A stretch of 64,000 bases of DNA, taken from NCBI GenBank assembly GCA_910585435.1, contig CAJUEJ010000002.1, positions 88,165-152,164 on the forward strand. Reading direction: 5' to 3'. This document shows positions 1 through 8,794 of this stretch, one piece after another. Within the stretch, counting starts at the first letter, position 1. Every line of letters starts with the position of its first letter. Source of the stretch: an uncultured Hungatella sp. GTDB lineage: Bacteria > Bacillota > Clostridia > Lachnospirales > Lachnospiraceae. Both the position numbers and the translations under genes were made by a program. The notes beneath the pieces are model-generated. The model was not told the DNA's origin and made no database searches. It worked only from the letters and a program-made list of their open reading frames with translations.

Positions 1-781
1 GCTTTAGGTCGAATACCCGGATCTCCTCACAGTTATTAATATTCTGGACTTCGATGTACCCTTTGTCCCCGCATATAAGCCCCCGTCTGTCGCCAAGCCC
101 CATGGCACTGCTGTTTAAAACAGCCATCCTGCCGTCCTTGTAGGTCAGTGTTATGCTGTTCTGCATATCCACCCCTGCATCATTCTTCACTGCGGTTCCG
201 CTGATAGCAGCCACATCATTGCCAAAGACCATGGACGCAAAGTTCAGCGTATAGACCCCCAGATCCAAAAGAGCTCCGCCTGCCAGGTGAGGGCTTACGA
301 TCCGCTCCTTCCAGCTGACTACATATCCTAAATTAGCTGTCAGCATATAGGGCTTCCCTATAATCCCGCTGTTTAACACATCCTCCAGCCGCTTCCTCAT
401 CGGTATGTATCTGGTCCAGATAGCCTCCGTCAAAAGGAGCCCTTTCTCCCTGGCCATGGCAAATACCTCTGCGGCCTGCTTTTCATTGACCGTAAATGCC
501 TTCTCACACAGCACATGCTTTCCGTGTTCCAGACACAGCTTTATGTGTTCATAGTGGAAGGAATGAGGGGTGGCAATGTAGATAAGCTCCACTTGCGGAT
601 CCCTTACCAGCTCCTCATAGGAGCCAAAGGCCTTCGTAAATCCATATTTCCGGGCAAATACCTCCGCCCGGTCAAGATCCCTGGCCCCCACTCCATAGCA
701 CTCCACACTGTCCAGCTCCCGGATCGTAGACGCCATGGTGGAAGCAATATTACCTGCTCCCAAAATCCCCATTTTCACCAT
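1..781 (-). CDS. Gfo/Idh/MocA family oxidoreductase, 3' end cut by window edge
   Basis: About 260 codons read on the minus strand from an ATG at 781 without a stop to the left edge, so the C-terminus is missing (family members are usually about 330-350 residues). The N-terminus has the Rossmann motif GILGAGNIA, and further on a CEKAFTVNE segment matches the conserved EKP/EKA lysine region of this NAD(P)-dependent dehydrogenase family. A GGAAAGGGG ribosome binding site precedes the start. The gene begins 31 bp after azlD and may be cotranscribed with azlCD. The substrate cannot be told from sequence; sugars, inositols or trans-dihydrodiols are the usual range. Confidence 0.85.
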   Translation of the reverse strand, partial: MVKMGILGAGNIASTMASTIRELDSVECYGVGARDLDRAEVFARKYGFTKAFGSYEELVRDPQVELIYIATPHSFHYEHIKLCLEHGKHVLCEKAFTVNEKQAAEVFAMAREKGLLLTEAIWTRYIPMRKRLEDVLNSGIIGKPYMLTANLGYVVSWKERIVSPHLAGGALLDLGVYTLNFASMVFGNDVAAISGTAVKNDAGVDMQNSITLTYKDGRMAVLNSSAMGLGDRRGLICGDKGYIEVQNINNCEEIRVFDLK

Positions 782-812
782 AGTTTCCCCTTTCCATACT
801 AAATAATAAACC

Positions 813-1109
813 CTAAATCAACTGCAGCAAAAACACCAGGCCGCAGCACCCCAAGGATACTGCAAACAAACTGACCTTATGATAGCCCAGTACCATAGCC
901 GTAATAAATCCCACCCAGGAAATCCAGGGCACATCTGTAATCTCTAAAATCGCCGGAAATGTCATCACCGCCAGCGTAACATAGGGCACATAGGTCAGAA
1001 AGGAACGGAAGGTTCTGTTTTTAATCTCTTCCCTGAACAGGGTCATGGGAATCACCCGGATCAAATATGTAGTCACAGCCATCACCAGAATATATCCATA
1101 ATTTCTCAT
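813..1109 (-). CDS. azlD: AzlD family branched-chain amino acid transport subunit
   Basis: A 98-residue, very hydrophobic protein with about three membrane helices. It contains the RVIPMTLF segment typical of AzlD. AzlD is the small partner of AzlC, and the pair exports branched-chain amino acids and analogues such as 4-azaleucine (family knowledge). The start codon overlaps the azlC stop by 4 bp (ATGA), which implies translational coupling. Length is normal for the family. Confidence 0.88.
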   Translation of the reverse strand: MRNYGYILVMAVTTYLIRVIPMTLFREEIKNRTFRSFLTYVPYVTLAVMTFPAILEITDVPWISWVGFITAMVLGYHKVSLFAVSLGCCGLVFLLQLI

Positions 1110-1822
1110 TTGCCTTCCCTATCCTCCTCTTCATTTACAGGAAACAGAAGCGCTGCTCCCATGGAGATCACCAGGGTCAGGATGATAATCTTCATTCCTG
1201 ATGAGATAAAATCGAAACAGGGCAGCCTGTGAAACAGGGCGCTGAGGGCCATGGAAAGAAAAATAATCGGAAGAAGCAGCTTGTTCTCCCTGGCTGCCGG
1301 CATGAAAATCGCAATAAACATTCCGTACAAAGCCATGTTCATGGCGCTTAAAAACTTCTGGGGCAGCATACTGGTAGACAGTATTCCCACCAGCGTCCCA
1401 AGAGTCCATCCCGGTATGGCCACACTCATGGCGCCATAGGTATACCAGGGGTTCAGCTTCCCTTTCTGAGAGATAGACAGCCCGAAAATCTCATCCGTGA
1501 TCCCAAAGGACATAATAAGCCGGTGGTAAAACGGCAGCTTTGTATCCACCTTCTGTGACAGGGCACAGGACATGAGGCAATACCTCAGATTAATCACCAC
1601 CTGGGAAACTACCATCTCCAGATAGGGGGCTCCTGCTGCAATAACCCCAAAAGATGCAAACTGTCCTGCTGACGTCAGGTTTGTCAAAGACATGACGGTT
1701 GCCTGAGCCGGTGTCAGGTTCGCCATCCTGGCTGCAATGCCGATGGTGACAGACACAACAAAATATCCCAGTGCCACAGGAATCCCTTCCCTCATTCCTT
1801 TCAGATATAGTTGACGCTGCAT
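1106..1822 (-). CDS. azlC: AzlC family branched-chain amino acid exporter subunit
   Basis: A membrane protein of 238 residues with several hydrophobic helices. It has the AzlC signature region around SAGQFASFGVIAAGAPY and the later FGITDEIF motif. The frame is open further upstream, to 1996, but the extra 58 residues are polar and unlike the family. The ATG at 1822 is preceded by AGAGGAAAGGGAC, so it is taken as the start. Together with azlD it should form a plasma-membrane exporter for Leu/Ile/Val. The 5' leader holds an 18-bp inverted repeat ending just before the ribosome binding site. Confidence 0.88.
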   Translation of the reverse strand: MQRQLYLKGMREGIPVALGYFVVSVTIGIAARMANLTPAQATVMSLTNLTSAGQFASFGVIAAGAPYLEMVVSQVVINLRYCLMSCALSQKVDTKLPFYHRLIMSFGITDEIFGLSISQKGKLNPWYTYGAMSVAIPGWTLGTLVGILSTSMLPQKFLSAMNMALYGMFIAIFMPAARENKLLLPIIFLSMALSALFHRLPCFDFISSGMKIIILTLVISMGAALLFPVNEEEDREGK

Positions 1823-1839
1823 GTCCCTTTCCTCTTTAT

Positions 1840-1923
1840 GTACTCTCGGAGTCTCTCTGTGCCTGATTTTGTGAGATGATTTTTCAGCCGCAAAGGCAGG
1901 TACAGGAGAGATTCCGGGAGTAC
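1840..1923 (-). promoter_or_regulatory. Large hairpin in the azlC leader
   Basis: GTACTCTCGGAGTCTCTC at 1840-1857 and its near complement at 1906-1923 form an 18-bp stem with two mismatches. The 48-nt loop contains a further TGCCT/AGGCA pair. The stem ends a few bases upstream of the azlC ribosome binding site. It lacks the T-box AGGGTGGNACCGCG element and I could not match it to a known riboswitch. It may control azlC translation or be a transcription attenuator. Confidence 0.5.
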
Positions 1924-2021
1924 ATCTTTCTGCTATGGTATGATGTAAGAAGAGACCGTCACAAAATGCTTTGTTCCAGCCCCTTCTTTTATGCATTATA
2001 CATTTCCTTTTATCAGGATGT

Positions 2022-3095
2022 CTATTCCTCTACGGCATTTTCAGCCAGAAAATCCATGACCTTAACAGGAAGAAGATAGCTGTCCACCGCTTCCTGGCCC
2101 ACAGCCTGAACCATCTCTTCCCCGCTGCCAAATCCGAACTCTGCAGCCATGTCGTCTCTGTCCGAGTCCTCAATCACGATGTTCTCCTTCTGGGCAATGG
2201 CATTGATAACCAGGTTCTGTCTGGCTATCTCCCTGGACATATCCATCAGCTGGGACTGGAAGGTTTCCATATCCTCCACCATATCCTTCAGCTCCATGCC
2301 AAAGCTGACAGCCTGGTTCTCATAAGCCTGCAGCTGCTCATCATAGTATTTCTGAACCGTCTGGTCAGAGGCAGTCACCTGTGAGGCATCCATCACCTTC
2401 AGAAACACTTCATTGGCTTTCTGATTCTCTGCATAGGCGGCTTCTGACGCTTCCAGCTCTTTGCGTATGCCGGCGCGGCACTCCTGCAAGGTGGCATACT
2501 CTGTATTGTCAGCCACAAATGCATCGTCCAGAACCGCAGGAGAAGACTCCTTCACCTGGTTGACCGTCACATCAAACACCACATCCTGGCCTGCCAGCTC
2601 CGCGCTGTGATAATTCTCCGGAAAGGTCAGATTCAGGCTTATCTCCTGGCCCTTTTTAGTTCCTATAAGCCCGTCCTCAAACCCGTCAATAAAGCTTCCG
2701 GATCCCAGAGTCAGATCATAGTCTGCGCCGGTGCCTCCCTGGAATGCAACCCCGTCCTTCATGCCTACAAAGTCAATATTTACCACATCGCCCTCTTTGG
2801 CAGCCCGATCCACTTCCGTGAAATCCGGGTTGGCATCTACCAGCGCCTGCAGCTGCGCTTCTACCTGTTCATCTGTCACCTCTGTGGATACCGGGGTAAA
2901 GGATACCCCTATATATTCTCCCAGCGTTACGCTGTCCTGCCCGGATGAAGCTTCACTGCCTGTATCTGTTTCAGCTTCCGTCACAGCTTCTGTCTGGGCC
3001 TCTGTCTGATTCACATCCTGGCTTTTTTCAGAGCAGCCTGCCAGAAGTGCGGCTGCCGTCAGGCTGCAGATTGCTATCTTTAATACTTTCCTCAT
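2022..3095 (-). CDS. FKBP/trigger-factor-like peptidyl-prolyl isomerase lipoprotein
   Basis: A 357-residue protein. The signal peptide ends in a lipobox LLAGC (lipidated Cys21), followed by a Glu/Thr/Ser-rich linker to about residue 55. Residues 100-185 form an FKBP-type isomerase domain (GDVVNIDFVGMKDG, then GSGSFIDGFEDGLIG). Residues 190-357 resemble the helical C-terminal chaperone domain of trigger factor. The ribosome-binding N-domain of cytosolic trigger factor is absent and replaced by the lipid anchor. It therefore most likely acts on the outer face of the membrane as a foldase for secreted proteins, comparable in role to PrsA. Confidence 0.85.
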   Translation of the reverse strand: MRKVLKIAICSLTAAALLAGCSEKSQDVNQTEAQTEAVTEAETDTGSEASSGQDSVTLGEYIGVSFTPVSTEVTDEQVEAQLQALVDANPDFTEVDRAAKEGDVVNIDFVGMKDGVAFQGGTGADYDLTLGSGSFIDGFEDGLIGTKKGQEISLNLTFPENYHSAELAGQDVVFDVTVNQVKESSPAVLDDAFVADNTEYATLQECRAGIRKELEASEAAYAENQKANEVFLKVMDASQVTASDQTVQKYYDEQLQAYENQAVSFGMELKDMVEDMETFQSQLMDMSREIARQNLVINAIAQKENIVIEDSDRDDMAAEFGFGSGEEMVQAVGQEAVDSYLLPVKVMDFLAENAVEE

Positions 3096-3264
3096 AGATT
3101 ACCATCTCTCTTTTCTTAAATTAATTTTTCCGGAACATGTGTAAAAATCCCGCCGCCGGCAAAAGCTCTCTTTTATCTCCTGCCAGGCACGCAACGACAA
3201 GTATATCACACAATGTTCCTAAAAAAAAGAGATTCCTGAAAATTCACAAAAAATTCAGTAACTG

Positions 3265-4659
3265 TTAATTTTTATAAAACGCCTTGAAGGCCAGGTATGT
3301 ATTCCACACATCCAGCTTGGACGCCAGCTCAAAAGGCGCATGCATAGACAGGATGGGCACTCCCAGATCCACCACGTCCACGTTCATGGAAGCCACAAAC
3401 TTGGCGATGGTTCCGCCTCCCCCTGCGTCTACTGCTCCCAGCTCTCCGATCTGCCAGTACACGCCTTCCTTGTCCATCATGGCAATCACCTTCGCCATCA
3501 GTTCCGCGCTGGCATCATTGGAGCCTGACTTTCCTCTGGCGCCTGTATATTTGGTCAGCACACAGCCTTTATTAATATAGCTGGAATTGCGCGGGTCATA
3601 TACAGAAGGGAAGGTAGGGTCAAAGGCTGCATTTACATCAGAAGACAGGCAGATGGAATTGCGGAACACTTCCTTTATATCGGCCCCTTCTGCCTCTGCC
3701 AAAAATGTAACGTAATCTCCCACGTAATTGGAATTCAGCCCAGTGTTCCCCTCTGAACCGATCTCCTCTTTATCTGTCAGAATCGTCACTGTCGTATAAT
3801 CAGGCGTCTTTGTGTCGATCTCCGCCATCAGAGCCGTATAGGCACAGACTCTGTCATCCTGTCCGTAGGAGCCTACCATGCTGCGGTCCAGTCCCACATC
3901 ACATGCCTTCTGAGACGGCACAAACTCTATCTCAGCCCGCATGAAATCACTTTCCGTAATCCCATACTGCTCATTTAAAAGCTTCAGGGCCATCAGCTTC
4001 ACCGGCTCCTTCAGCTTCTCATCCTCGTCATCCACATATGGAACGGAGCCGATAACAATATTCAGCTCTTCCCCTTTGATCCCGTCTTTTAACTTCCTCT
4101 CATTCTGCTCAGCGGACAGATGGGGCAGAAGATCTGTGACGCAGAACACCGGATCGCCGGGATTCTCCCCCAGGTTAAGCTCTATTATCTCCCCGTTTTT
4201 CTTTATAATCACACCGTGCATGGCCAGAGGAACCGTAGCCCACTGGTATTTGCGGATTCCTCCGTAATAGTGGGTTTTGAATAATGCAATCTCATCCTTT
4301 TCATACATAGGGTTCGGCTTTAAGTCAAGCCTTGGGGAATCGATATGGGCACCGTTCATACGCACCCCGTCCTTCACCGGATGGGTGCCGAATGTGGTGG
4401 CTATAATGGATTTACCCCTGTTCACATAGTACACTTTTTCCCCTGAATGATACTTTTTCCCTTCTTCAAATGCCTGATACCCGGCTTCCTTTAACATATC
4501 TACCGCAAGCTTTACACATTCTCTCTCTGTTTTCCCCTGGTTCAGGAACGTCTTATAGCCTTCGCAGAAGCCGGCAGCCTGTTCCACCTGCCCAGGCTCC
4601 TTTCTCCCGATATGGGGGAATTCCCAAGTCAGTTCCTTTTGCAGCTCTTTCCCTGTCAT
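3265..4659 (-). CDS. M18 family zinc aminopeptidase
   Basis: A 464-residue cytosolic metallopeptidase. Zinc-ligand regions of family M18 are visible: NGAHIDSPRLDL (His105, Asp107), TDKEEIGSEG, SSDVNAAFDP and the late SMHAPFELASKLD. The family removes N-terminal residues, often acidic ones, and usually forms dodecamers. The frame opens at 4707, but AAAAGGAG sits 8 nt before the ATG at 4659, so that start is preferred over the ATGs at 4707 and 4665. It lies 63 bp after dtd in a same-strand cluster. Confidence 0.9.
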   Translation of the reverse strand: MTGKELQKELTWEFPHIGRKEPGQVEQAAGFCEGYKTFLNQGKTERECVKLAVDMLKEAGYQAFEEGKKYHSGEKVYYVNRGKSIIATTFGTHPVKDGVRMNGAHIDSPRLDLKPNPMYEKDEIALFKTHYYGGIRKYQWATVPLAMHGVIIKKNGEIIELNLGENPGDPVFCVTDLLPHLSAEQNERKLKDGIKGEELNIVIGSVPYVDDEDEKLKEPVKLMALKLLNEQYGITESDFMRAEIEFVPSQKACDVGLDRSMVGSYGQDDRVCAYTALMAEIDTKTPDYTTVTILTDKEEIGSEGNTGLNSNYVGDYVTFLAEAEGADIKEVFRNSICLSSDVNAAFDPTFPSVYDPRNSSYINKGCVLTKYTGARGKSGSNDASAELMAKVIAMMDKEGVYWQIGELGAVDAGGGGTIAKFVASMNVDVVDLGVPILSMHAPFELASKLDVWNTYLAFKAFYKN

Positions 4660-4722
4660 TTTCATTTCTCCTTTTTTCTTAAAAGTCCACCACTGATTAA
4701 GCGGCATAAATTCAGGTGTGCT

Positions 4723-5175
4723 TTAAAAACCAAGCTCTTTGCTGTCAAGTACAAGAGTAAAAGGTCCGTCATTCACCAGCCGGACTTCCATCTCTGCTCC
4801 GAAGATCCCTCCTTCCACCTTTTTGACATGCATCCTGCACCGCTCAAGCACATGTTCATACAGCTGGTTGGCATGGGCCGGATTTCCTGCTTTCACGAAG
4901 CTGGGCCTGTTTCCCTTTTTGCAGTCAGCATATAAAGTGAACTGGCTGACTACCAGGATCTGCCCGCCTACATCAGCCAGCGACAGATTGGTCTTGCCGT
5001 TTTCATCCTGAAAAATCCGCAGCTTACAGATCTTGTCCACCATCCGATCCGCCGTCTCTATAGTATCACAATCTTCTGCTCCCAACAATATCAAAAATCC
5101 CAGATCTATCTGCCCCACAGTCTTTCCTTCCACATCCACCCGGGCCTGTTTCACTCTCTGAAGAACTGCCTTCAT
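4723..5175 (-). CDS. dtd: D-aminoacyl-tRNA deacylase
   Basis: A protein of 150 residues with the diagnostic SQFTLYAD motif at 77-84 and a C-terminal NDGPFT segment corresponding to the Gly-cisPro motif. The enzyme hydrolyses D-aminoacyl-tRNA (and glycyl-tRNA-Ala), protecting translation from D-amino acids. The ATG at 5175 is chosen because AAGGAGG lies 8 nt upstream and MKAVLQRV is the normal family start; the earlier in-frame ATG at 5193 adds six unconserved residues. It follows the GDPD gene by 31 bp. Confidence 0.95.
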   Translation of the reverse strand: MKAVLQRVKQARVDVEGKTVGQIDLGFLILLGAEDCDTIETADRMVDKICKLRIFQDENGKTNLSLADVGGQILVVSQFTLYADCKKGNRPSFVKAGNPAHANQLYEHVLERCRMHVKKVEGGIFGAEMEVRLVNDGPFTLVLDSKELGF

Positions 5176-5206
5176 CTGCCATTCCTCCTTCATGTATTCT
5201 CATAGT

Positions 5207-7012
5207 CTAGCGCAGTATCAGCAACAGATACTCTGCCACTCCCCTGGCGGACTCTTCTCCGTATAAAACCTCCCGTGCCAGCACCGGCCGGTCCGTAATC
5301 ACCCCGTCTACCCCCAGGGCACTGAGCCGTTCCAGCTCCGCCCTGTCATTGACCGTCCAGGCATGTACAGCCTTTCCCGCCTCATGAGCCGCTTCCACCA
5401 TTTTCCCTGTGACAAAGCTGGAGCGGATACTGATCACATCTATAAACTCATCTGAATAATAGTCTCCGTAGGCTGCCGCTATCACATACCCTGTCCTTAC
5501 ATCCGGATCCATCTTCTTTATTTTTTCCAGATAATTCCGATTGGTGGAGGTGATAATACACTGATCCTGCATCTCATATTTCACCACCAGATCCAACACC
5601 TTATCAGGAAGATAGCTGTTGTTTCCCATATTTTTGATTTCAATATTTAAATCGATCTTTCCCTTTGCAAATTCCATAACCTGCTCTAAAGTAGGAATCT
5701 TCTCTCCGGCAAATTCCGGGGAAAACCAGCTGCCCACATCCAGGGCCTGCAGCTCTTTCAGTGTCAGGTCCGACACCTTCTTGCTGAGTCCTGTCTGCCG
5801 CTTCAGCGTACCGTCATGGAACAGCACTACGATTCCGTCTGCTGTTTCCTGCACATCGATCTCCGCCCGGTCAGCCATCTGCTCTACAGCTGCTTCCATA
5901 GCAGCCATAGTATTTTCCGGCGCTGTCAGGGAGCCTCCCCGGTGAGCCGTGATCCCTGTCTGGACAGTTATGGATTTATCAATGGAATTTCCGTTGTACA
6001 CAGTCTCAAACAGGCACAGGCCTCCCACAAGCCCCAGGGCCGTCACAAAGGCCAGTACGCTGTTTCTGTTGATGAGAGGGCGCTTGGTATAAAAAAAATC
6101 CCATCCCTGGCCCGGATGCTTTTTAAGGCTTTCGTACTGATAATATTCCACCGTCACAAGAGCTATGTGGACAGCCATGGCCATAGCTCCTGCCACCAGT
6201 AAAAAGGCCCACTCCATATGGTCTGCAATCTGCAGAAGAAGAGCCAGCTTCATATCCTGTCTCACCAGAAATGCCACTCCCAAGGCAATCACTGCCATAC
6301 ACCCCAGATATGTGAGAATAAATGCTCCCGCCATGACTATCTGATAGCTGACCTGGCGAAACAGGGTGGGAAACAGCCTGCCCTTCAAAAGCTCCTGGCT
6401 TCTTCTCTGACTGTCTCTGTATGACTTCTGCTCGATCATGCAGCCATGGAAAGAAAAGACGGAAGGGATCACAAGAGCCGCCAGGCCCACTAAAACAAGG
6501 AGGAGCCCCAGCCTGGTTAAAGGGGACGCCCACAGCTCCTTCATAACAAAATTCAGCGGCTTTACATGAGACAGCGTACGATACAGATAGTACAGATTAA
6601 CCAGAATATAGTTTGCCAGCCCCAGGACAAAAAGCCGGAAATTCCCGGCTTTCAGTTCATCTGCCAGCTTGCCGGCCGCCCCCAGGAAGATCTCTCCCAG
6701 AGGCAGACAAAGGGAATAGGCGGCCCCCGAATAAAGGGTAATCAGACCGCCTATCTCCAGCAATATCAGCATAAGCCCTAAAAGCGCCAACAAAAGAAAA
6801 GTCAGAAGGCTCCATGGCTTCAGGAAAAAATATCCGGCATTTCCAAGAGTCAGATAGCTGTATCCGGACATCTTCAGGGAAAACTTTAATCCTATATTCA
6901 CCAGCTGGTAAAAAATAGTCCCTGTGACGGCCCTGTATACCAGCTCAAACAATATCAAATTTCTGAAATTTAATCCCATGATCTGATACGTCTCTTTAAC
7001 TAAAGTTTTCAT
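5207..7012 (-). CDS. Glycerophosphodiester phosphodiesterase with N-terminal membrane domain
   Basis: A 601-residue protein. Residues 1-330 hold several membrane helices, matching the membrane domain that precedes some GDPD enzymes. Residues 350-590 are a GDPD TIM barrel with catalytic HRG (His357), an EID metal-ligand pair and the HDGTLKRQTG motif. It hydrolyses glycerophosphodiesters to glycerol-3-phosphate and an alcohol, probably at the membrane surface on lipid or teichoic-acid-derived substrates (inference). It sits between the alarmone synthetase and dtd on the same strand. Confidence 0.9.
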   Translation of the reverse strand: MKTLVKETYQIMGLNFRNLILFELVYRAVTGTIFYQLVNIGLKFSLKMSGYSYLTLGNAGYFFLKPWSLLTFLLLALLGLMLILLEIGGLITLYSGAAYSLCLPLGEIFLGAAGKLADELKAGNFRLFVLGLANYILVNLYYLYRTLSHVKPLNFVMKELWASPLTRLGLLLVLVGLAALVIPSVFSFHGCMIEQKSYRDSQRRSQELLKGRLFPTLFRQVSYQIVMAGAFILTYLGCMAVIALGVAFLVRQDMKLALLLQIADHMEWAFLLVAGAMAMAVHIALVTVEYYQYESLKKHPGQGWDFFYTKRPLINRNSVLAFVTALGLVGGLCLFETVYNGNSIDKSITVQTGITAHRGGSLTAPENTMAAMEAAVEQMADRAEIDVQETADGIVVLFHDGTLKRQTGLSKKVSDLTLKELQALDVGSWFSPEFAGEKIPTLEQVMEFAKGKIDLNIEIKNMGNNSYLPDKVLDLVVKYEMQDQCIITSTNRNYLEKIKKMDPDVRTGYVIAAAYGDYYSDEFIDVISIRSSFVTGKMVEAAHEAGKAVHAWTVNDRAELERLSALGVDGVITDRPVLAREVLYGEESARGVAEYLLLILR

Positions 7013-7064
7013 CCTGTACGCATCCCTTTCAACGCCTTTTTGTGCAGCTTTACGGGGTTAAATC

Positions 7065-7709
7065 TTATGTCCTCTCTTCATTATTCCAGGCTGAAATCGC
7101 CTCATTCAGGGAGTACATCTTGGCGTCCAGAACATCCACCACATCGGCGCAGGCTTTTAAATCCTGCTGAAGATAATCCGGCGCCTTTCCCTGGGATTTA
7201 TAGTAAATCTTGTGCTCCAAGGTAGCCCAGAAGTCCATGGCTACCGTCCGAATCTGGATCTCTACCTTCGTCTCCTGCGGGCCGTCGGATAAATATACGG
7301 GAATCGTCACCACCATATGGTAGCTCTTGTAGCCGTTAGGTTTCGGATGCTTGATGTAATCTTTTACGTAGAGAACCGTTACGTCACTTTGATTGGAAAT
7401 CATGTCTGCAATCTGGTAAATATCCGGTATAAAGGAACAGATGATACGGATTCCGGCCACATCATTGATCTTTTCCTCCACATTCTCCACCGTTGCCTCC
7501 AGATTGTGAAGCTTTAGTTTTTTGACAATACTCTCTGCTGTCTTTAAACGGGTTTTTATGTGTTCAATAGGATTGTACTTGTATATCTGAATAAATTCAT
7601 TGTTCAGAATCTCTATCTTTACACTTATCTCCTTCAGTGCGGAATTGTATAAAAACATCAGCGACTGCCATTGGTCAATCTGATCTCGTGTTTTGGGGAT
7701 ATTAGGCAT
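7065..7709 (-). CDS. Small alarmone synthetase (RelA/SpoT synthetase domain only)
   Basis: A 214-residue protein with a stand-alone RelA/SpoT nucleotidyltransferase domain. GIRIICSF at 87-94, NGYKSYH at 125-131 and VEIQIRT at 149-155 are the conserved synthetase motifs. There is no HD hydrolase, TGS or ACT domain, so it fits the RelQ/RelP type that makes (p)ppGpp or pGpp from ATP and GDP/GTP. The ATG at 7709 has GGGAGG 6 nt upstream; the ATG at 7727 has none. It is 33 bp after the S1-domain gene. Which small alarmone synthetase subtype it is cannot be fixed here. Confidence 0.88.
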   Translation of the reverse strand: MPNIPKTRDQIDQWQSLMFLYNSALKEISVKIEILNNEFIQIYKYNPIEHIKTRLKTAESIVKKLKLHNLEATVENVEEKINDVAGIRIICSFIPDIYQIADMISNQSDVTVLYVKDYIKHPKPNGYKSYHMVVTIPVYLSDGPQETKVEIQIRTVAMDFWATLEHKIYYKSQGKAPDYLQQDLKACADVVDVLDAKMYSLNEAISAWNNEERT

Positions 7710-7742
7710 GCGTATCCCTCCCAGCATAATTAATGTAGCTCT

Positions 7743-8564
7743 TTATAATTTTATATTCTTCAAAAGATCCCCTAATCCTGTGTATACTTTGTCTGTGCTC
7801 TTGTATTCAAAATCCACAGTCTCCTCCTTCTCTTCCGGCTCCAGCGCCTTCATGCTGAGACTGATTTTGTTCTCCTCCACAGACAGAATTTTTACTTTTA
7901 CCTTCTGCCCCTCTTTTAAGACAACTCCGGGATGCTTGATTCTCTGGCTGCTGATCTGGGAGATGTGCAAAAGACCTGTAACCCCGTCTGCCAGCTCCAC
8001 AAACGCGCCGTAGTTTTTCAGGCTCTCCACAGTGCCCTCCACAATATCCCCTGCCTTAAACGCGGACATCCTTTCCTTTCTCTGGGCATCCCTTCTCTCC
8101 TTCAGAAGCTCTTTGGCCGAAAGCACCAGGCGCTTATTCTCCGGCTCCGCCGTAATGATGTATGTTTCAATATATTTCCCTGTCCAGTCCTCCAGCTTCT
8201 CTACGTATTCCAGGGAAAGCTGGGATGCCGGAATAAAAGCCCGGATCTCATCTACATAGGCAACGGCTCCGCCCTTGACAATCTCTTTAATCTTTACCTT
8301 CACCACAGACTTATCTGCCTGCATCTGCTTAATCTCCTGCCACTTCTGGGCATCCGGAGACTCCTCCTCCACATAAGTCTGGCTGCGGCGCTGGTCATAC
8401 TCTTTATATGATGCCTCCAACTCCTTGGCATAATCTTCCATCGTTTCTGCAGGCTCTGCAGCTTCTGCCACTGCAGCTGCTTCCGTCTCCTGGGGTGCAT
8501 TCTCTGCTGACTCCGTCTTCACCCCTTCTGTCTCCTGTAATTCTTTGATTCCATCTTCGTTCAT
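7743..8564 (-). CDS. S1 RNA-binding domain protein (short S1-like)
   Basis: A 273-residue protein. An acidic Ala/Glu-rich N-terminus (1-50) and a charged helical stretch are followed by two S1 OB-fold domains at about 84-153 and 170-240. The second is canonical (GDIVEGTVESLKNYGAFVEL, then LLHISQIS). The first looks degenerate (VKGGAVAYVDEIRAFIPASQ). This is shorter than full ribosomal protein S1 and resembles the S1-like proteins of Clostridia. A role in mRNA binding or translation is likely but unproven. Confidence 0.85.
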   Translation of the reverse strand: MNEDGIKELQETEGVKTESAENAPQETEAAAVAEAAEPAETMEDYAKELEASYKEYDQRRSQTYVEEESPDAQKWQEIKQMQADKSVVKVKIKEIVKGGAVAYVDEIRAFIPASQLSLEYVEKLEDWTGKYIETYIITAEPENKRLVLSAKELLKERRDAQRKERMSAFKAGDIVEGTVESLKNYGAFVELADGVTGLLHISQISSQRIKHPGVVLKEGQKVKVKILSVEENKISLSMKALEPEEKEETVDFEYKSTDKVYTGLGDLLKNIKL

Positions 8565-8724
8565 GGCTGGTTCCTCCCTCGTTACCTGTTTTATTTATAG
8601 TTTACCACATTTTTTCGTTTTCACCTACCATTTTATTGTTTTATTTTTAAAAATATTTATTTATATTTATACACTCCGTTACTATTCACAGTCACTCCAC
8701 CCACTGGAAATTTTTTCTTAAGGG

Positions 8725-8753
8725 TAGACAAATGATTTCCTGTCTGCTATTAT
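8725..8753 (+). promoter_or_regulatory. Promoter of the fur/perR-like gene
   Basis: TAGACA at 8725-8730 is followed after 17 bp by TATTAT at 8748-8753. A second possible -10, TATAAT at 8753-8758, has a 22-bp spacer and is less likely. The operator at 8756-8774 lies over the expected transcription start, consistent with autorepression. Confidence 0.45.
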
Positions 8754-8755
8754 AT

Positions 8756-8774
8756 AATAGTAATCGTTATTATT
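8756..8774 (+). promoter_or_regulatory. PerR/Fur-type 7-1-7 operator upstream of the fur-like gene
   Basis: AATAGTAATCGTTATTATT is an imperfect palindrome. Its core TAGTAAT-C-GTTATTA matches the 7-1-7 pattern TTATAAT-N-ATTATAA at 10 of 14 positions. A matching site (15 of 19 bases on the opposite strand) lies in the rubrerythrin promoter at 9328-9346, so the regulator probably controls itself and rubrerythrin. Confidence 0.6.
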
Positions 8775-8794
8775 TTTGTTAACAAGGAGTTCCC

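Noticed and set aside
1106..1996. Longer azlC product starting at 1996
   Set aside because: The extra 58 residues are polar, lack family similarity and include the leader hairpin; a good ribosome binding site supports the start at 1822.
1823..2021. T-box or ykkC-type riboswitch before azlC
   Set aside because: The T-box AGGGTGGNACCGCG element and the ykkC core are absent; only a generic long hairpin is supported.
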